Of a DNA stretch of 8,312 bases, positions 1-6,050 are shown one piece after another. The notes beneath the pieces are model-generated. The model ran no database searches and was not told where the DNA came from. It was given only the letters and a program-made list of their open reading frames with translations. The position numbers and the translations under genes were made by a program. This DNA is from SZUA-287 sp036397975 (GTDB taxonomy: Bacteria; Bacteroidota; Ignavibacteria; UBA10030; UBA6906). Every line of letters starts with the position of its first letter. Within the stretch, counting starts at the first letter, position 1. The stretch is taken from the NCBI GenBank assembly GCA_036397975.1, contig DASWHW010000183.1:1-8312 (forward strand), given 5' to 3'.

Positions 1-107
1 CAGAGTTACCTGATTTCGTTTTCCTTATCAGACCCAGCCACGGAACACGTCAGATTCCATGGGTCAAATATATTCTACTTCTCAGGAATTTGCAACAGCA
101 ACATGTT

Positions 108-203
108 ATGGAAAAACCGAAGCTCCTGGATCAAGTTCGGATCGTATGCAGACTTAAGCACTACAGTCGTCGTGCTGAGGATGCTTATGTCCACTGGATA
201 AGG
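108..203 (+). pseudogene. Integron-integrase-like tyrosine recombinase, N-terminal fragment only
   Basis: The ATG at 108 opens a frame beginning MEKPKLLDQVRIVCRLKHYS and continuing with RRAEDAYVHWIR. This is the signature of the N-terminal SAM-like (core-DNA-binding) domain of integron integrases and close relatives, where the usual text is KPKLLDQVR...KHYSxRTExAYVxWIRRF. Similarity stops after about 32 residues, near base 203. The frame then runs on to 329 with unrelated sequence (YRDLSSNDDPIHTYPD and onward). A full integrase is about 320 residues and has a catalytic R...HxxR...Y set; none of that is present here or further downstream on this strand. In-frame TTG at 90 could extend the start, but the family similarity begins at the ATG. 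No convincing ribosome site is visible. I call it a truncated, non-functional relic. Identification of the domain is fairly secure; the choice of integron integrase over another tyrosine recombinase is inference. Confidence 0.72.
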
Positions 204-231
204 TATCGCGATCTTTCATCGAACGATGATC

Positions 232-342
232 CTATTCATACCTATCCGGATCCAACATCACATCAATCGATGGCTTCTTCTCTGTTGCGATCTCAGCGAC
301 GAGCTTCCCCGTTATCGGAGCGAGTGTAATGCCGAGCGTTGA
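232..342 (-). pseudogene. DadA/ThiO-like FAD-dependent amino-acid oxidase, C-terminal fragment
   Basis: Read on the minus strand from 342 down to a TAG at 232-234, the frame encodes about 36 residues starting STLGITLAPITGKLVAEIAT and ending KKPSIDVMLDPDRYE. The GITLAPITGKLVAE block followed by PSID...PDRY is how many D-amino-acid dehydrogenase/glycine-oxidase (DAO superfamily) proteins end; the LAP-TG-L segment belongs to the last FAD-contacting part. The usual protein is about 370-420 residues, so nearly everything is missing. Upstream (342 to ~385) the frame stays open to a TGA but the residues no longer resemble the family and there is no start codon. The piece lies tail to tail with the integrase fragment, about 28 bases from its last recognisable codon. 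It is a broken remnant, probably left by a rearrangement. Confidence 0.68.
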
Positions 343-356
343 ACGCGCTGTTAGGC
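337..356 (+). other. attC-like half site (L'-R' type arrangement), tentative
   Basis: The plus strand reads CGTTGAAC-GCGCT-GTTAGGC at 337-356. GTTAGGC at 350-356 is a perfect match to the integron core site GTTRRRY (R'). The segment before it has the shape of an L' box separated by a 5-base spacer. Read on the other strand it is GCCTAAC-AGCGC-GTTCAACG, which matches the layout of the left half of many attC sites (R'', spacer, L''). A complete attC needs a partner half within about 60-140 bases and I do not see a well-matched one. Part of the L-box resemblance coincides with codons of the oxidase fragment, so chance is possible. The neighbouring integron-integrase-like fragment makes it worth recording. 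Confidence 0.3.
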
Positions 357-399
357 CAACGTCGGATGAACTTACAAATATTCACTTTCAATCTTAACG

Positions 400-434
400 A
401 AAAAAGCTGCAGAAAGAGACACGAACCCTCTTTC
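400..434 (-). terminator. Weak hairpin plus T run, possible terminator
   Basis: GAAAGAG (412-418) and CTCTTTC (428-434) form a perfect 7-bp stem with a 9-base loop. On the minus strand the stem is followed, after six bases, by six Ts (405-400). The stem is only moderately stable and the gap before the T run is longer than usual. It would lie downstream of the tiny ORF at 488-550. Confidence 0.25.
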
Positions 435-487
435 ATTCAATTTTATTTCATCTCCGATTCCAAGTTTTAATCACGAACTTCGCTGGA

Positions 488-550
488 TCATATTTCCATG
501 TTTGGAATGAGAAGGATAAGAAGGGTGAGTAAGGGGATAGAAAGCTTCAT
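488..550 (-). CDS. Possible tiny signal-peptide-like ORF (20 codons)
   Basis: An ATG at 550 opens a 20-codon frame beginning MKLSIPLLTLLILLIP and ending at a TGA at 488-490. It has a one-lysine n-region and a long hydrophobic core, exactly the look of a Sec signal peptide, but no mature protein follows. A weak purine stretch (GGAAAA) lies about 8 bases upstream as a possible ribosome site. It may be the 5' relic of a secreted protein gene whose body was lost, a small membrane peptide, or chance. There is no homology I can name. Confidence 0.22.
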   Translation of the reverse strand: MKLSIPLLTLLILLIPNMEI

Positions 551-644
551 GGCAGATTTTCCGTTGGTTCAAAAAGGGTAAGAAAAGCTATCAAGAACGT
601 AAGGACTTTAGGAATGTATTGCTAAGCTCTTCCAGTCTGGAAAG

Positions 645-688
645 TGGAAAAAACAAACAGCCCGGTTGGTTCTGCCGGGCCGTTTTTG
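645..688 (-). terminator. Intrinsic terminator of the aminopeptidase gene, probably bidirectional
   Basis: CAGCCCGG (658-665) pairs with CCGGGCCG (675-682) across a 9-base loop; the 8-bp GC-rich stem contains one G-T wobble. On the minus strand it is followed by TTTGTTTTTT, about 22 bases after the aminopeptidase stop at 704. On the plus strand it is followed by five Ts (683-687), so it could also stop transcripts arriving from the left. Confidence 0.85.
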
Positions 689-703
689 GGAGTGTGAAAA
701 TGT

Positions 704-961
704 CTATCTCATCAATATCATTCTCCTCGTTGCGACGAACGATCCTGCTGTTACCTGGTAGAAGTACATTCCGCTCGCGAGGCCGCTCGGCGAGAATTCG
801 ATGGAGTGAATTCCCGGTTCGAGTGGTTCGTCGACCACAGACGTTACTTCCCGGCCGAGCAAGTCGAACACTCTCATCGACACCATACTTGCAACGGGTA
901 AATGGATTCGAATGATTGTAGACGGATTGAATGGATTCGGAAAATTCTGCTCCAGGAGGAA
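704..961 (-). other. T9SS type A C-terminal sorting domain (part of the aminopeptidase)
   Basis: Residues about 677-761 carry the NFPNPFNPST entry motif, a VFDLLGREV strand and the LASGMYFYQVTAG strand, ending with a basic tail. In known T9SS cargo such tails direct outer-membrane translocation and are cleaved or used for surface attachment. Presence of this tail implies that the host encodes a type IX secretion machine elsewhere. Confidence 0.9.
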
Positions 962-2989
962 TTCCGCTGGAAGTACCTCCGCTGATCCGACAGATGTCAA
1001 AATCCCCGTGGTGAACGACCATGAGAGTGACCACGATGTAGTAGAAACATTGTCAAACGCCCGGACCCGCCAGTAATATTCCGTATGACTCGTAAGACCC
1101 GAAAGGTTTCTTACTGTGTCAACCAGCGTCGTATCGTCGAGGATAAGGCTTGTAAACAGCGGATCGGTTGCTACCTGCAGATGGTAGCCGATTGCGGTTT
1201 GCGATTGTGTCCAGGTCAATGGTGTCGGGTCGGTGAACACCGTGTCTGCGTTGGCTGGTGCGAGAAGTGCAGGGACGGTCATGACCTGTCCGGCTGCAAG
1301 GCTCGCTTGCTTGAGGACGATTTCGTTCGTGGGATCGAACTGAACGCTCAACGGCTGCCTGTCGAAAAGGTAGGCGAGCGTTTGGTTGTTGGTGGTGTTC
1401 ATCACGCGCATGGTGGAATCCGGTCCCGACTGAAAGACGATGCGCAACTGAATAGGCATGGTGAAGAATGCCGGATTTGATTGCGTCTGCCGCACTTTAA
1501 ATCCAACAGACCACATCCCCGGCCCTGCTGACTTAATACTATAGAGGTTCGCATATTGCGGGTGATTCGGTTGATAAATCCACTGGTTGAAAAACCAGTT
1601 CAGATCCTGACCCGTCAGTTGGTTGATCGTCTGGACGAAATCTGCGGTGACTGCGTTCTTCAGTCTGTAATTTGTCGTGTCGGTTGCATATCCGCTGAGG
1701 GCTGCAAAGAATAGTGAATCGCCGAGTGTGTACCGCAGCATGTGCAGTACTCCCGCCCCCTTTGCATACGTAATCGCGTAGTTGAAGAGCTGACTGTTGG
1801 GCGGCGTGGTGACGGCCCACGATGGATTGTAAATCGGCCAGCCGGGATTACCCGAGAGATAACTCGATGCATCGGACAGTATATCGCTCTTGTAGGATGC
1901 ATAACCATTAGCCGACTCAAGCCACAGGGCTTCACAATAGGTTGCGAAGCCTTCGTTCAGCCAGAGGTCTGCCCATGTGCCCGGGGAGATCATATCGCCG
2001 AACCATTGATGTGCATATTCGTGCGAGATGAGACTCGTATACCACCCCCCCGGACGTAGACTCGTCAGCGTCTGGTTCTCCATTCCTCCCCAACTGAATT
2101 CATTATTGAGGGTCGCGAAGCCGTTCTTCTCGAATGGATGCTCCCCGAACAGAGTCGAAAACAAATCCGTCATGGGATTGATGATACTCCTCATTCCCGA
2201 AGTATTCTCGCCGGGATTCGAGTAAAAGCGAATGGGCACAAGCTCCGATGGATTGGAGAGCTTGGGCCAAAGGACAATTTCCAATACGTAATTGACCCGT
2301 GCGCTCATAACCATCAGGTAAGTGGCAATGGGATCGCGACTGATCCAGTGATAGTACGTTGTGTCCGCCACCGTGGTGGAATCGGCGAGACGACCGTTCG
2401 ATCCCAGCTTCACGGAGATTGGGACTTTCGCCCTGAGACTCAAAGTTGCCTTGTCCGATGGTTTATCCCAGCAAGCGAACCACTTGCGCGCACCCTCAGG
2501 CTCCGCATCGGTAAAGACAAAGCCACCGCTTGCATAGAACGCGTAATCCTGAACATCATTATGCCGGTAATGAATCGCGACTTGCGCCGTCTCTCCCGCG
2601 GCATACGTGCGGTCAAGCGTAATCGTGAGAATATTCGACGTGTGCGTGTAGCTGAGTCCCGCCAGCCCTACCGAATCGATGACGAGCGAAGTATTTACCG
2701 CGTTTAATGCAATTGCGGAGAGGGCCGTGTCGATCCGGAACGTGACGATCTCTTTCCCTCTGAAGGAATTCGGATAAGGTGAGAGGAAGCAGTTGTAGAG
2801 ATCCAGATCCAGATTGTAATCCAATGCATCATAAGAATGACGTGGACTTGAAGGGGAGAACTCGAGGACCGGCGAGTGCTTCGCCGTGCTTTTCTTCAGC
2901 GAACATGACTCAGAACCTCTGTCAAACGTTTCTTGCGCAGGCGATGTGGCGTACACCAGCGCGACCATAAGTATAAATAGAGTGCGCAT
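704..2989 (-). CDS. Secreted M1-family zinc aminopeptidase with T9SS type A sorting domain
   Basis: This 761-residue protein should remove N-terminal amino acids from peptides outside the cell. Residues 1-19 form a Sec signal peptide (MRTLFILMVALVYATSPAQ). The N-terminal beta domain covers roughly 50-245. The catalytic thermolysin-like domain follows, with the substrate-binding GGMEN (301-305, the GxMEN motif), the zinc motif HEYAH (323-327) and the third zinc ligand E346 in WLNEG, giving the exact HExxH-x18-E spacing. Y408 in TYAKGA is the expected transition-state tyrosine. All key residues are present, so it is probably active. The long C-terminal helical domain of classical M1 enzymes is absent; instead there is a fibronectin-III-like domain (about 575-662, ending YYWRVRAFDN...SWSFTTG) and a T9SS type A tail (about 677-761, NFPNPFNPST, LLGREV, LASGMYFYQV). 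The start at 2989 has a GGAG site 6 bases upstream (TGGAGAAAAAG). It appears monocistronic between two terminators. Substrate specificity cannot be read from the sequence. Confidence 0.95.
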   Translation of the reverse strand: MRTLFILMVALVYATSPAQETFDRGSESCSLKKSTAKHSPVLEFSPSSPRHSYDALDYNLDLDLYNCFLSPYPNSFRGKEIVTFRIDTALSAIALNAVNTSLVIDSVGLAGLSYTHTSNILTITLDRTYAAGETAQVAIHYRHNDVQDYAFYASGGFVFTDAEPEGARKWFACWDKPSDKATLSLRAKVPISVKLGSNGRLADSTTVADTTYYHWISRDPIATYLMVMSARVNYVLEIVLWPKLSNPSELVPIRFYSNPGENTSGMRSIINPMTDLFSTLFGEHPFEKNGFATLNNEFSWGGMENQTLTSLRPGGWYTSLISHEYAHQWFGDMISPGTWADLWLNEGFATYCEALWLESANGYASYKSDILSDASSYLSGNPGWPIYNPSWAVTTPPNSQLFNYAITYAKGAGVLHMLRYTLGDSLFFAALSGYATDTTNYRLKNAVTADFVQTINQLTGQDLNWFFNQWIYQPNHPQYANLYSIKSAGPGMWSVGFKVRQTQSNPAFFTMPIQLRIVFQSGPDSTMRVMNTTNNQTLAYLFDRQPLSVQFDPTNEIVLKQASLAAGQVMTVPALLAPANADTVFTDPTPLTWTQSQTAIGYHLQVATDPLFTSLILDDTTLVDTVRNLSGLTSHTEYYWRVRAFDNVSTTSWSLSWSFTTGILTSVGSAEVLPAEFLLEQNFPNPFNPSTIIRIHLPVASMVSMRVFDLLGREVTSVVDEPLEPGIHSIEFSPSGLASGMYFYQVTAGSFVATRRMILMR

Positions 2990-3087
2990 CCTTTTTCTCC
3001 AGGAAATGTTGTTCTTGCTTGATTCAAGGTACGGTAGGCATCATCCACATTCAAGGAACATGGATATTTTATTCTTGATATCGGACT

Positions 3088-3095
3088 CAAAGGTA
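3088..3095 (-). promoter_or_regulatory. Possible Bacteroidota-type -7 element
   Basis: On the minus strand the bases read TACCTTTG, matching the TAnnTTTG -7 consensus known for Bacteroidota primary sigma factors. It lies about 100 bases upstream of the aminopeptidase start and downstream of the preceding terminator, which is the right interval for this gene's promoter. No clear TTTG/TTG element at -33 accompanies it, so the call is weak. Confidence 0.25.
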
Positions 3096-3131
3096 TGAAT
3101 CTGTGTTGACACTCCGGTGAGGAGTTGAAAC

Positions 3132-3162
3132 AAAAAAGGGTTCCCGGTGAGGAGCCCTTTTG
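3132..3162 (-). terminator. Strong intrinsic terminator closing the lipoprotein/nucleoside-hydrolase operon
   Basis: AAAAGGGTTCC (3134-3144) pairs with GGAGCCCTTTT (3151-3161) around a 6-base CGGTGA loop. The stem is 11 bp with one G-T wobble and is flanked by A and T runs on each side. On the minus strand the stem is followed by six Ts, about 25 bases after the stop codon at 3187. The symmetry means it could work in both directions. Confidence 0.88.
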
Positions 3163-3186
3163 TTGAAGTTCTAGATAGTTCTTTCT

Positions 3187-4356
3187 CTACACCGGCAATG
3201 TTCTCAGCAAGGCGTTCAGTGCTTCGGCCATGGCTTCGCTGTACTCCGCATTGGGTTTGCGGCCGAAGAGGAATGTTGATGTTGCGTTGTCGTCTAGCTG
3301 CCACGCAACTTTGCCATCTTTTGATACATTGGCGGCGATGGGATCGAGTCGCCATGGCCAAACAGTGAGACCCGTTGCAGCGGCTTTCGGCACAAAACGC
3401 CAGCCCTCTGGGGTCTGGGCCAGCACCCGCCCGGCAGCCATCACCAGTGAGGTTGTTGACCAGAGATTGCGCTCACCTGCAAGAACCTTTTTCCACTCGG
3501 CACCACTGCTTTCGTCGTTAAGCGCGCGAATAAAGTCGCCGCGTGCGCTGCCGGAGAAACCATAGGCAAACCAGGCCCGGAGTTCCTCGGGCAAATCGTG
3601 GAACAACGCATTGTGTCTCGCTCGCCAATAAGTGCCGCGCTCATGCTTCTGTACAAAGGCGCTCCTTTCAGTTCCGGGCGGATACCAATGGATTGGCAAA
3701 CCGCTTTGCCAGAGTCCCACAAACGCATGTACATCCAATCCAACATTCCACTCGGTTTTTTTACCTCCGGTGGAACCCGCATTGACGACAACGGCGCGCG
3801 TCTTCGCATGCATAAGTTCAGGCTCGCGGTTGTACGCAGCCGTCACGACACGTGCGGAACCAACGACGGTAATCACCACAGGTTCGGGACTGCGATCCAG
3901 AATCTCAAGCAGCATGTTTGTGCCCGCCTGATTGCGTTGAGGCTGATCCCCAGCAGTGTCGCCCGGATTCCTCAATGGTTCAGTCGGGCCCATGGCAACT
4001 GGAATGTCGCGGCCCAGCAAATAACCGATTTGTGCAATCGGGATAAAGCCCGGGTCGCGTGGTATATCGAACCCTTTTGGAGCGCCCTCCAAAAAACGCT
4101 GCGTGATGTCGAGAACCACCCCTTGCAAATCAAATTCATCGAGCGCCAGAACTGTGGCAAGATCAATTTGGTCATCGGGATCTTGAGGCGGGTGGTAGAG
4201 ATCGGTGGTGTGGATGAGAGGAATGCGATGGCGGCCAAGCTGAGGTTTTAGAAGCGCTGCTTTTGCTGCCGGTACGACAAGTGCCGCCAGCACTGCCGCG
4301 AAGGTTTTGAGCATCGTTCGGCGGGAGGTCGGTCTTGTGAATGTAAAGAGATTCAT
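3187..4356 (-). CDS. Tat-exported nucleoside-hydrolase-like protein
   Basis: From the ATG at 4356 the protein has 389 residues. The N-terminus holds a twin-arginine motif (SRRTMLKTF, from residue 11) followed by a hydrophobic stretch and AKA, so export of a folded protein through Tat is likely. The body resembles inosine/uridine-preferring nucleoside hydrolases, which cleave the N-glycosidic bond of ribonucleosides. The acidic DPDDQIDL at 59-66 stands where the calcium-binding DxDxxxDD motif is expected. TEWNVGLDVHAF at 201-212 parallels the EFN...DPEA motif, and an IVVGSARV-like strand near 162-170 fits the Rossmann-like core. The N-terminal motif deviates from the classical form and the C-terminal catalytic His is not identifiable, so the substrate may differ. 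An upstream ATG at 4410 would add 18 residues and overlap the preceding gene by 26 bases; I prefer 4356 because it puts the RR motif in place. Neither start has a good ribosome site. It is the last gene of the operon. Confidence 0.85.
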   Translation of the reverse strand: MNLFTFTRPTSRRTMLKTFAAVLAALVVPAAKAALLKPQLGRHRIPLIHTTDLYHPPQDPDDQIDLATVLALDEFDLQGVVLDITQRFLEGAPKGFDIPRDPGFIPIAQIGYLLGRDIPVAMGPTEPLRNPGDTAGDQPQRNQAGTNMLLEILDRSPEPVVITVVGSARVVTAAYNREPELMHAKTRAVVVNAGSTGGKKTEWNVGLDVHAFVGLWQSGLPIHWYPPGTERSAFVQKHERGTYWRARHNALFHDLPEELRAWFAYGFSGSARGDFIRALNDESSGAEWKKVLAGERNLWSTTSLVMAAGRVLAQTPEGWRFVPKAAATGLTVWPWRLDPIAANVSKDGKVAWQLDDNATSTFLFGRKPNAEYSEAMAEALNALLRTLPV

Positions 4357-4384
4357 CCGTTTGGCGTCATCCGAAGTGAAGAAT

Positions 4385-4822
4385 CTATCGATTGTCCTCA
4401 ACGCTTGCATCGATGGGATCGAAAAAATTCCAGTTGCCGGTAATCGCGTCGATGACCAGGGGAACGCCCCCGGACAATACGTTAAGAATAATCCATCCCC
4501 CGCCTATCTTGCGGAATGTCTGTACCCTCTTTTCTTTTCCGCCTGAACTGAGAACAAGGATATGATCTTCGTTTGACCGCAAGGAGATTCGGACATAGGT
4601 AGTGTCTATTACTCTTCCTGTAAAGTCTCCGCGTCGATTGTTCACCGAATAGGTTTTAGAGATCCGGCTAATAGGAACCTCGAGGCCACCTGCAGTTGTA
4701 ATCCGAAGATCGTCTGGTGCGTTGCGCAAGTCCACTGTATCGTAATAGCCTTTGAACACTGTCGCGCAGCCCTGGAGGAAGAGTGAAATCAAAATGACAT
4801 TCAAAGCAAGAGTTGTTTTCAT
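4385..4822 (-). CDS. Small outer-envelope lipoprotein with glycine-rich C-terminus
   Basis: The 145-residue protein starts MKTTLALNVILISLFLQGC; LQGC at 16-19 is a lipobox, making C19 the lipidated residue. The mature part begins ATVFKGYYDTVDL, predicted beta-rich. It ends with IGGGWIILNVLSGG and then VIDAITGNWNFFDP (about 123-136). This hydrophobic glycine-rich hairpin followed by D-x-x-TG-x-W/Y is a recurrent ending in small Bacteroidota lipoproteins with a CATxF start. I know no experimentally defined function. The ATG at 4822 is chosen over one at 4873 because AGGAG lies 8 bases upstream of it (CTAGGAGCGCGAACA) and the signal peptide then begins normally. The gene sits 47 bases after the previous stop and 28 bases before the nucleoside hydrolase relative, so it is probably cotranscribed with both. 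Confidence 0.85.
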   Translation of the reverse strand: MKTTLALNVILISLFLQGCATVFKGYYDTVDLRNAPDDLRITTAGGLEVPISRISKTYSVNNRRGDFTGRVIDTTYVRISLRSNEDHILVLSSGGKEKRVQTFRKIGGGWIILNVLSGGVPLVIDAITGNWNFFDPIDASVEDNR

Positions 4823-4869
4823 TGTTCGCGCTCCTAGGTTGTGTCGTATTTGAAGAACGGCTATCCTTT

Positions 4870-6009
4870 TCAAATCCCAAAACTCAGCCCTACAACAAAT
4901 CCGATGTCGGAAGGGAGAATCTTCGATCCAAAATGAGCAATCTGAAAAGTTCCCAATTCGACCGAGACTTTTCGATCAATGGAGAATCCAATGACCTCGT
5001 CTACCGTCGGCCCAAAGAAGAAATTAGTTTGAGTGCTAGTTCCATAGTCGATTCGCTCGCTGCCCCCTCCAAGCTCTAGACCTCCCCCGATATATGCCGC
5101 CGTTGAAGCGCTGCTGAAATAATATTTCCCAACAAGCCTTCCTCCAAAACTGACAAAGCGCCCTTTCACGCGTTCCTGGGTGTTAAGAATATCGTAGTAG
5201 GTCAAACAAATCCCGAAACCCCATGGGAAATTGGAGTTCGTGGATTGTGAGAGCATGAAATATCCGGCGCGAACGCCGGTCTCGATCTTGCCCCCCCGGA
5301 TGTAGTGAAATGCAAGTTCGTTACTCTTCCGTTGGTTGCCTCCGACAACAGTCACCTGCTTTGATTGCCTGGTATGGCCGCCGTTTTGAGATGCGATATA
5401 GAGGGAATCTTGCACACCAAAGGACTCAATGGAGTCGGATGAAACCATCATCGCGATGTTCTCCCCGGAGAGTGTCCCTTCCACAAAGGCATGTGCACAC
5501 TCGGCCATTCCCTTGTAGATGAGGGGCTCAATGGCATGTGTAACGTCGATTGCGCTGTTGTCGGTTTGTTTCACGAAGACAACTTGTTCGCCGATTGAAT
5601 CGGGCGAGACCGGAAATGTGAATCGCATGTTGCAGGCGAAATACCCCTCCTCGGAGAAAATCTTCGTATTCTCCCCAACCTCAAACATATCGACAGATAC
5701 ATTGATTGGCATGAACCGACCCTGGTCATGTCTTCCAACGATCAGCGTATCCAACATGATCCGAACGACATCGGCGAGATCACCATTCATCACATACGGA
5801 ACTTGCCGATTGAACATACCCACCCGGGCGGTACCGATCCGGGAAGAAGGGGATGATCTCCCGTCGGTTACCTTAACAATCCGAACGTTATCACGCTTGC
5901 TTCTCGCCGCGCGGAGTTCAGGATGATTGAAGTCCGGATCAAAGACAACGGATGATGAGCCGCATCCAATGAGAACGAATGCGGCAAAGAGCAACAAGAG
6001 TGTTTTCAT
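4870..6009 (-). CDS. Lipoprotein with YajG-like N-terminal region and probable C-terminal beta-barrel
   Basis: This 379-residue protein has a signal peptide with a lipobox (VLIGC, C16). Residues about 25-190 form a soluble alpha/beta region with text such as VRIVKVTDGR...IGTARVGMFNRQVPYVM and VVRIMLDTLIV, which recalls YajG-type uncharacterised lipoproteins, although the resemblance is loose. From about 228 to the end the sequence switches to short amphipathic strands rich in Gly and aromatics (ETGVRAGYFML, FGICLTYYDI, FVSFGGRLVGKYYF, AAYIGGGLELGGG, SVELGTFQIAHFG, IGFVVGLSFGI), typical of small outer-membrane beta-barrels. The arrangement suggests a lipid-anchored periplasmic domain tied to an outer-membrane barrel. 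The start at 6009 has CGGAG 5 bases upstream. It lies 41 bases after the preceding lipoprotein gene. Function unknown. Confidence 0.85.
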   Translation of the reverse strand: MKTLLLLFAAFVLIGCGSSSVVFDPDFNHPELRAARSKRDNVRIVKVTDGRSSPSSRIGTARVGMFNRQVPYVMNGDLADVVRIMLDTLIVGRHDQGRFMPINVSVDMFEVGENTKIFSEEGYFACNMRFTFPVSPDSIGEQVVFVKQTDNSAIDVTHAIEPLIYKGMAECAHAFVEGTLSGENIAMMVSSDSIESFGVQDSLYIASQNGGHTRQSKQVTVVGGNQRKSNELAFHYIRGGKIETGVRAGYFMLSQSTNSNFPWGFGICLTYYDILNTQERVKGRFVSFGGRLVGKYYFSSASTAAYIGGGLELGGGSERIDYGTSTQTNFFFGPTVDEVIGFSIDRKVSVELGTFQIAHFGSKILPSDIGFVVGLSFGI

Positions 6010-6050
6010 AGATGCTCCGAGGTAATGGAATTCTTATTGTCTTGTGTCGC

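Larger units (their letters stand above)
361..645. other. Gene-poor stretch left of the aminopeptidase
   Basis: No conserved protein is visible here on either strand. The stretch is somewhat A/T-rich and contains two small items listed separately: a 20-codon signal-peptide-like ORF on the minus strand (488-550) and a weak hairpin with a T run (400-434). Together with the two gene fragments to its left it behaves like decayed or non-coding accessory DNA. Confidence 0.5.

Noticed and set aside
250..256. ATCCAAC as the R'' partner of the GTTAGGC core (107-base attC)
   Set aside because: It fits RYYYAAC and the length is allowed, but it pairs poorly with GTTAGGC and lies within codons of the oxidase fragment, so a full attC is not supported.
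591..1034. Open frame of 147 codons on the minus strand overlapping the end of the aminopeptidase
   Set aside because: It is in another frame of the T9SS tail and runs through the terminator hairpin; the aminopeptidase frame is certain.
2138..2707. Open frame of 189 codons on the plus strand
   Set aside because: It lies entirely inside the aminopeptidase gene on the opposite strand, has Arg-rich low-complexity text with no recognisable domain, and is explained as an antisense shadow.
3598..4251. Open frame of 217 codons on the plus strand
   Set aside because: It is antisense to the nucleoside-hydrolase-like gene, which has clear motifs and a Tat leader; the plus-strand product has no family features.
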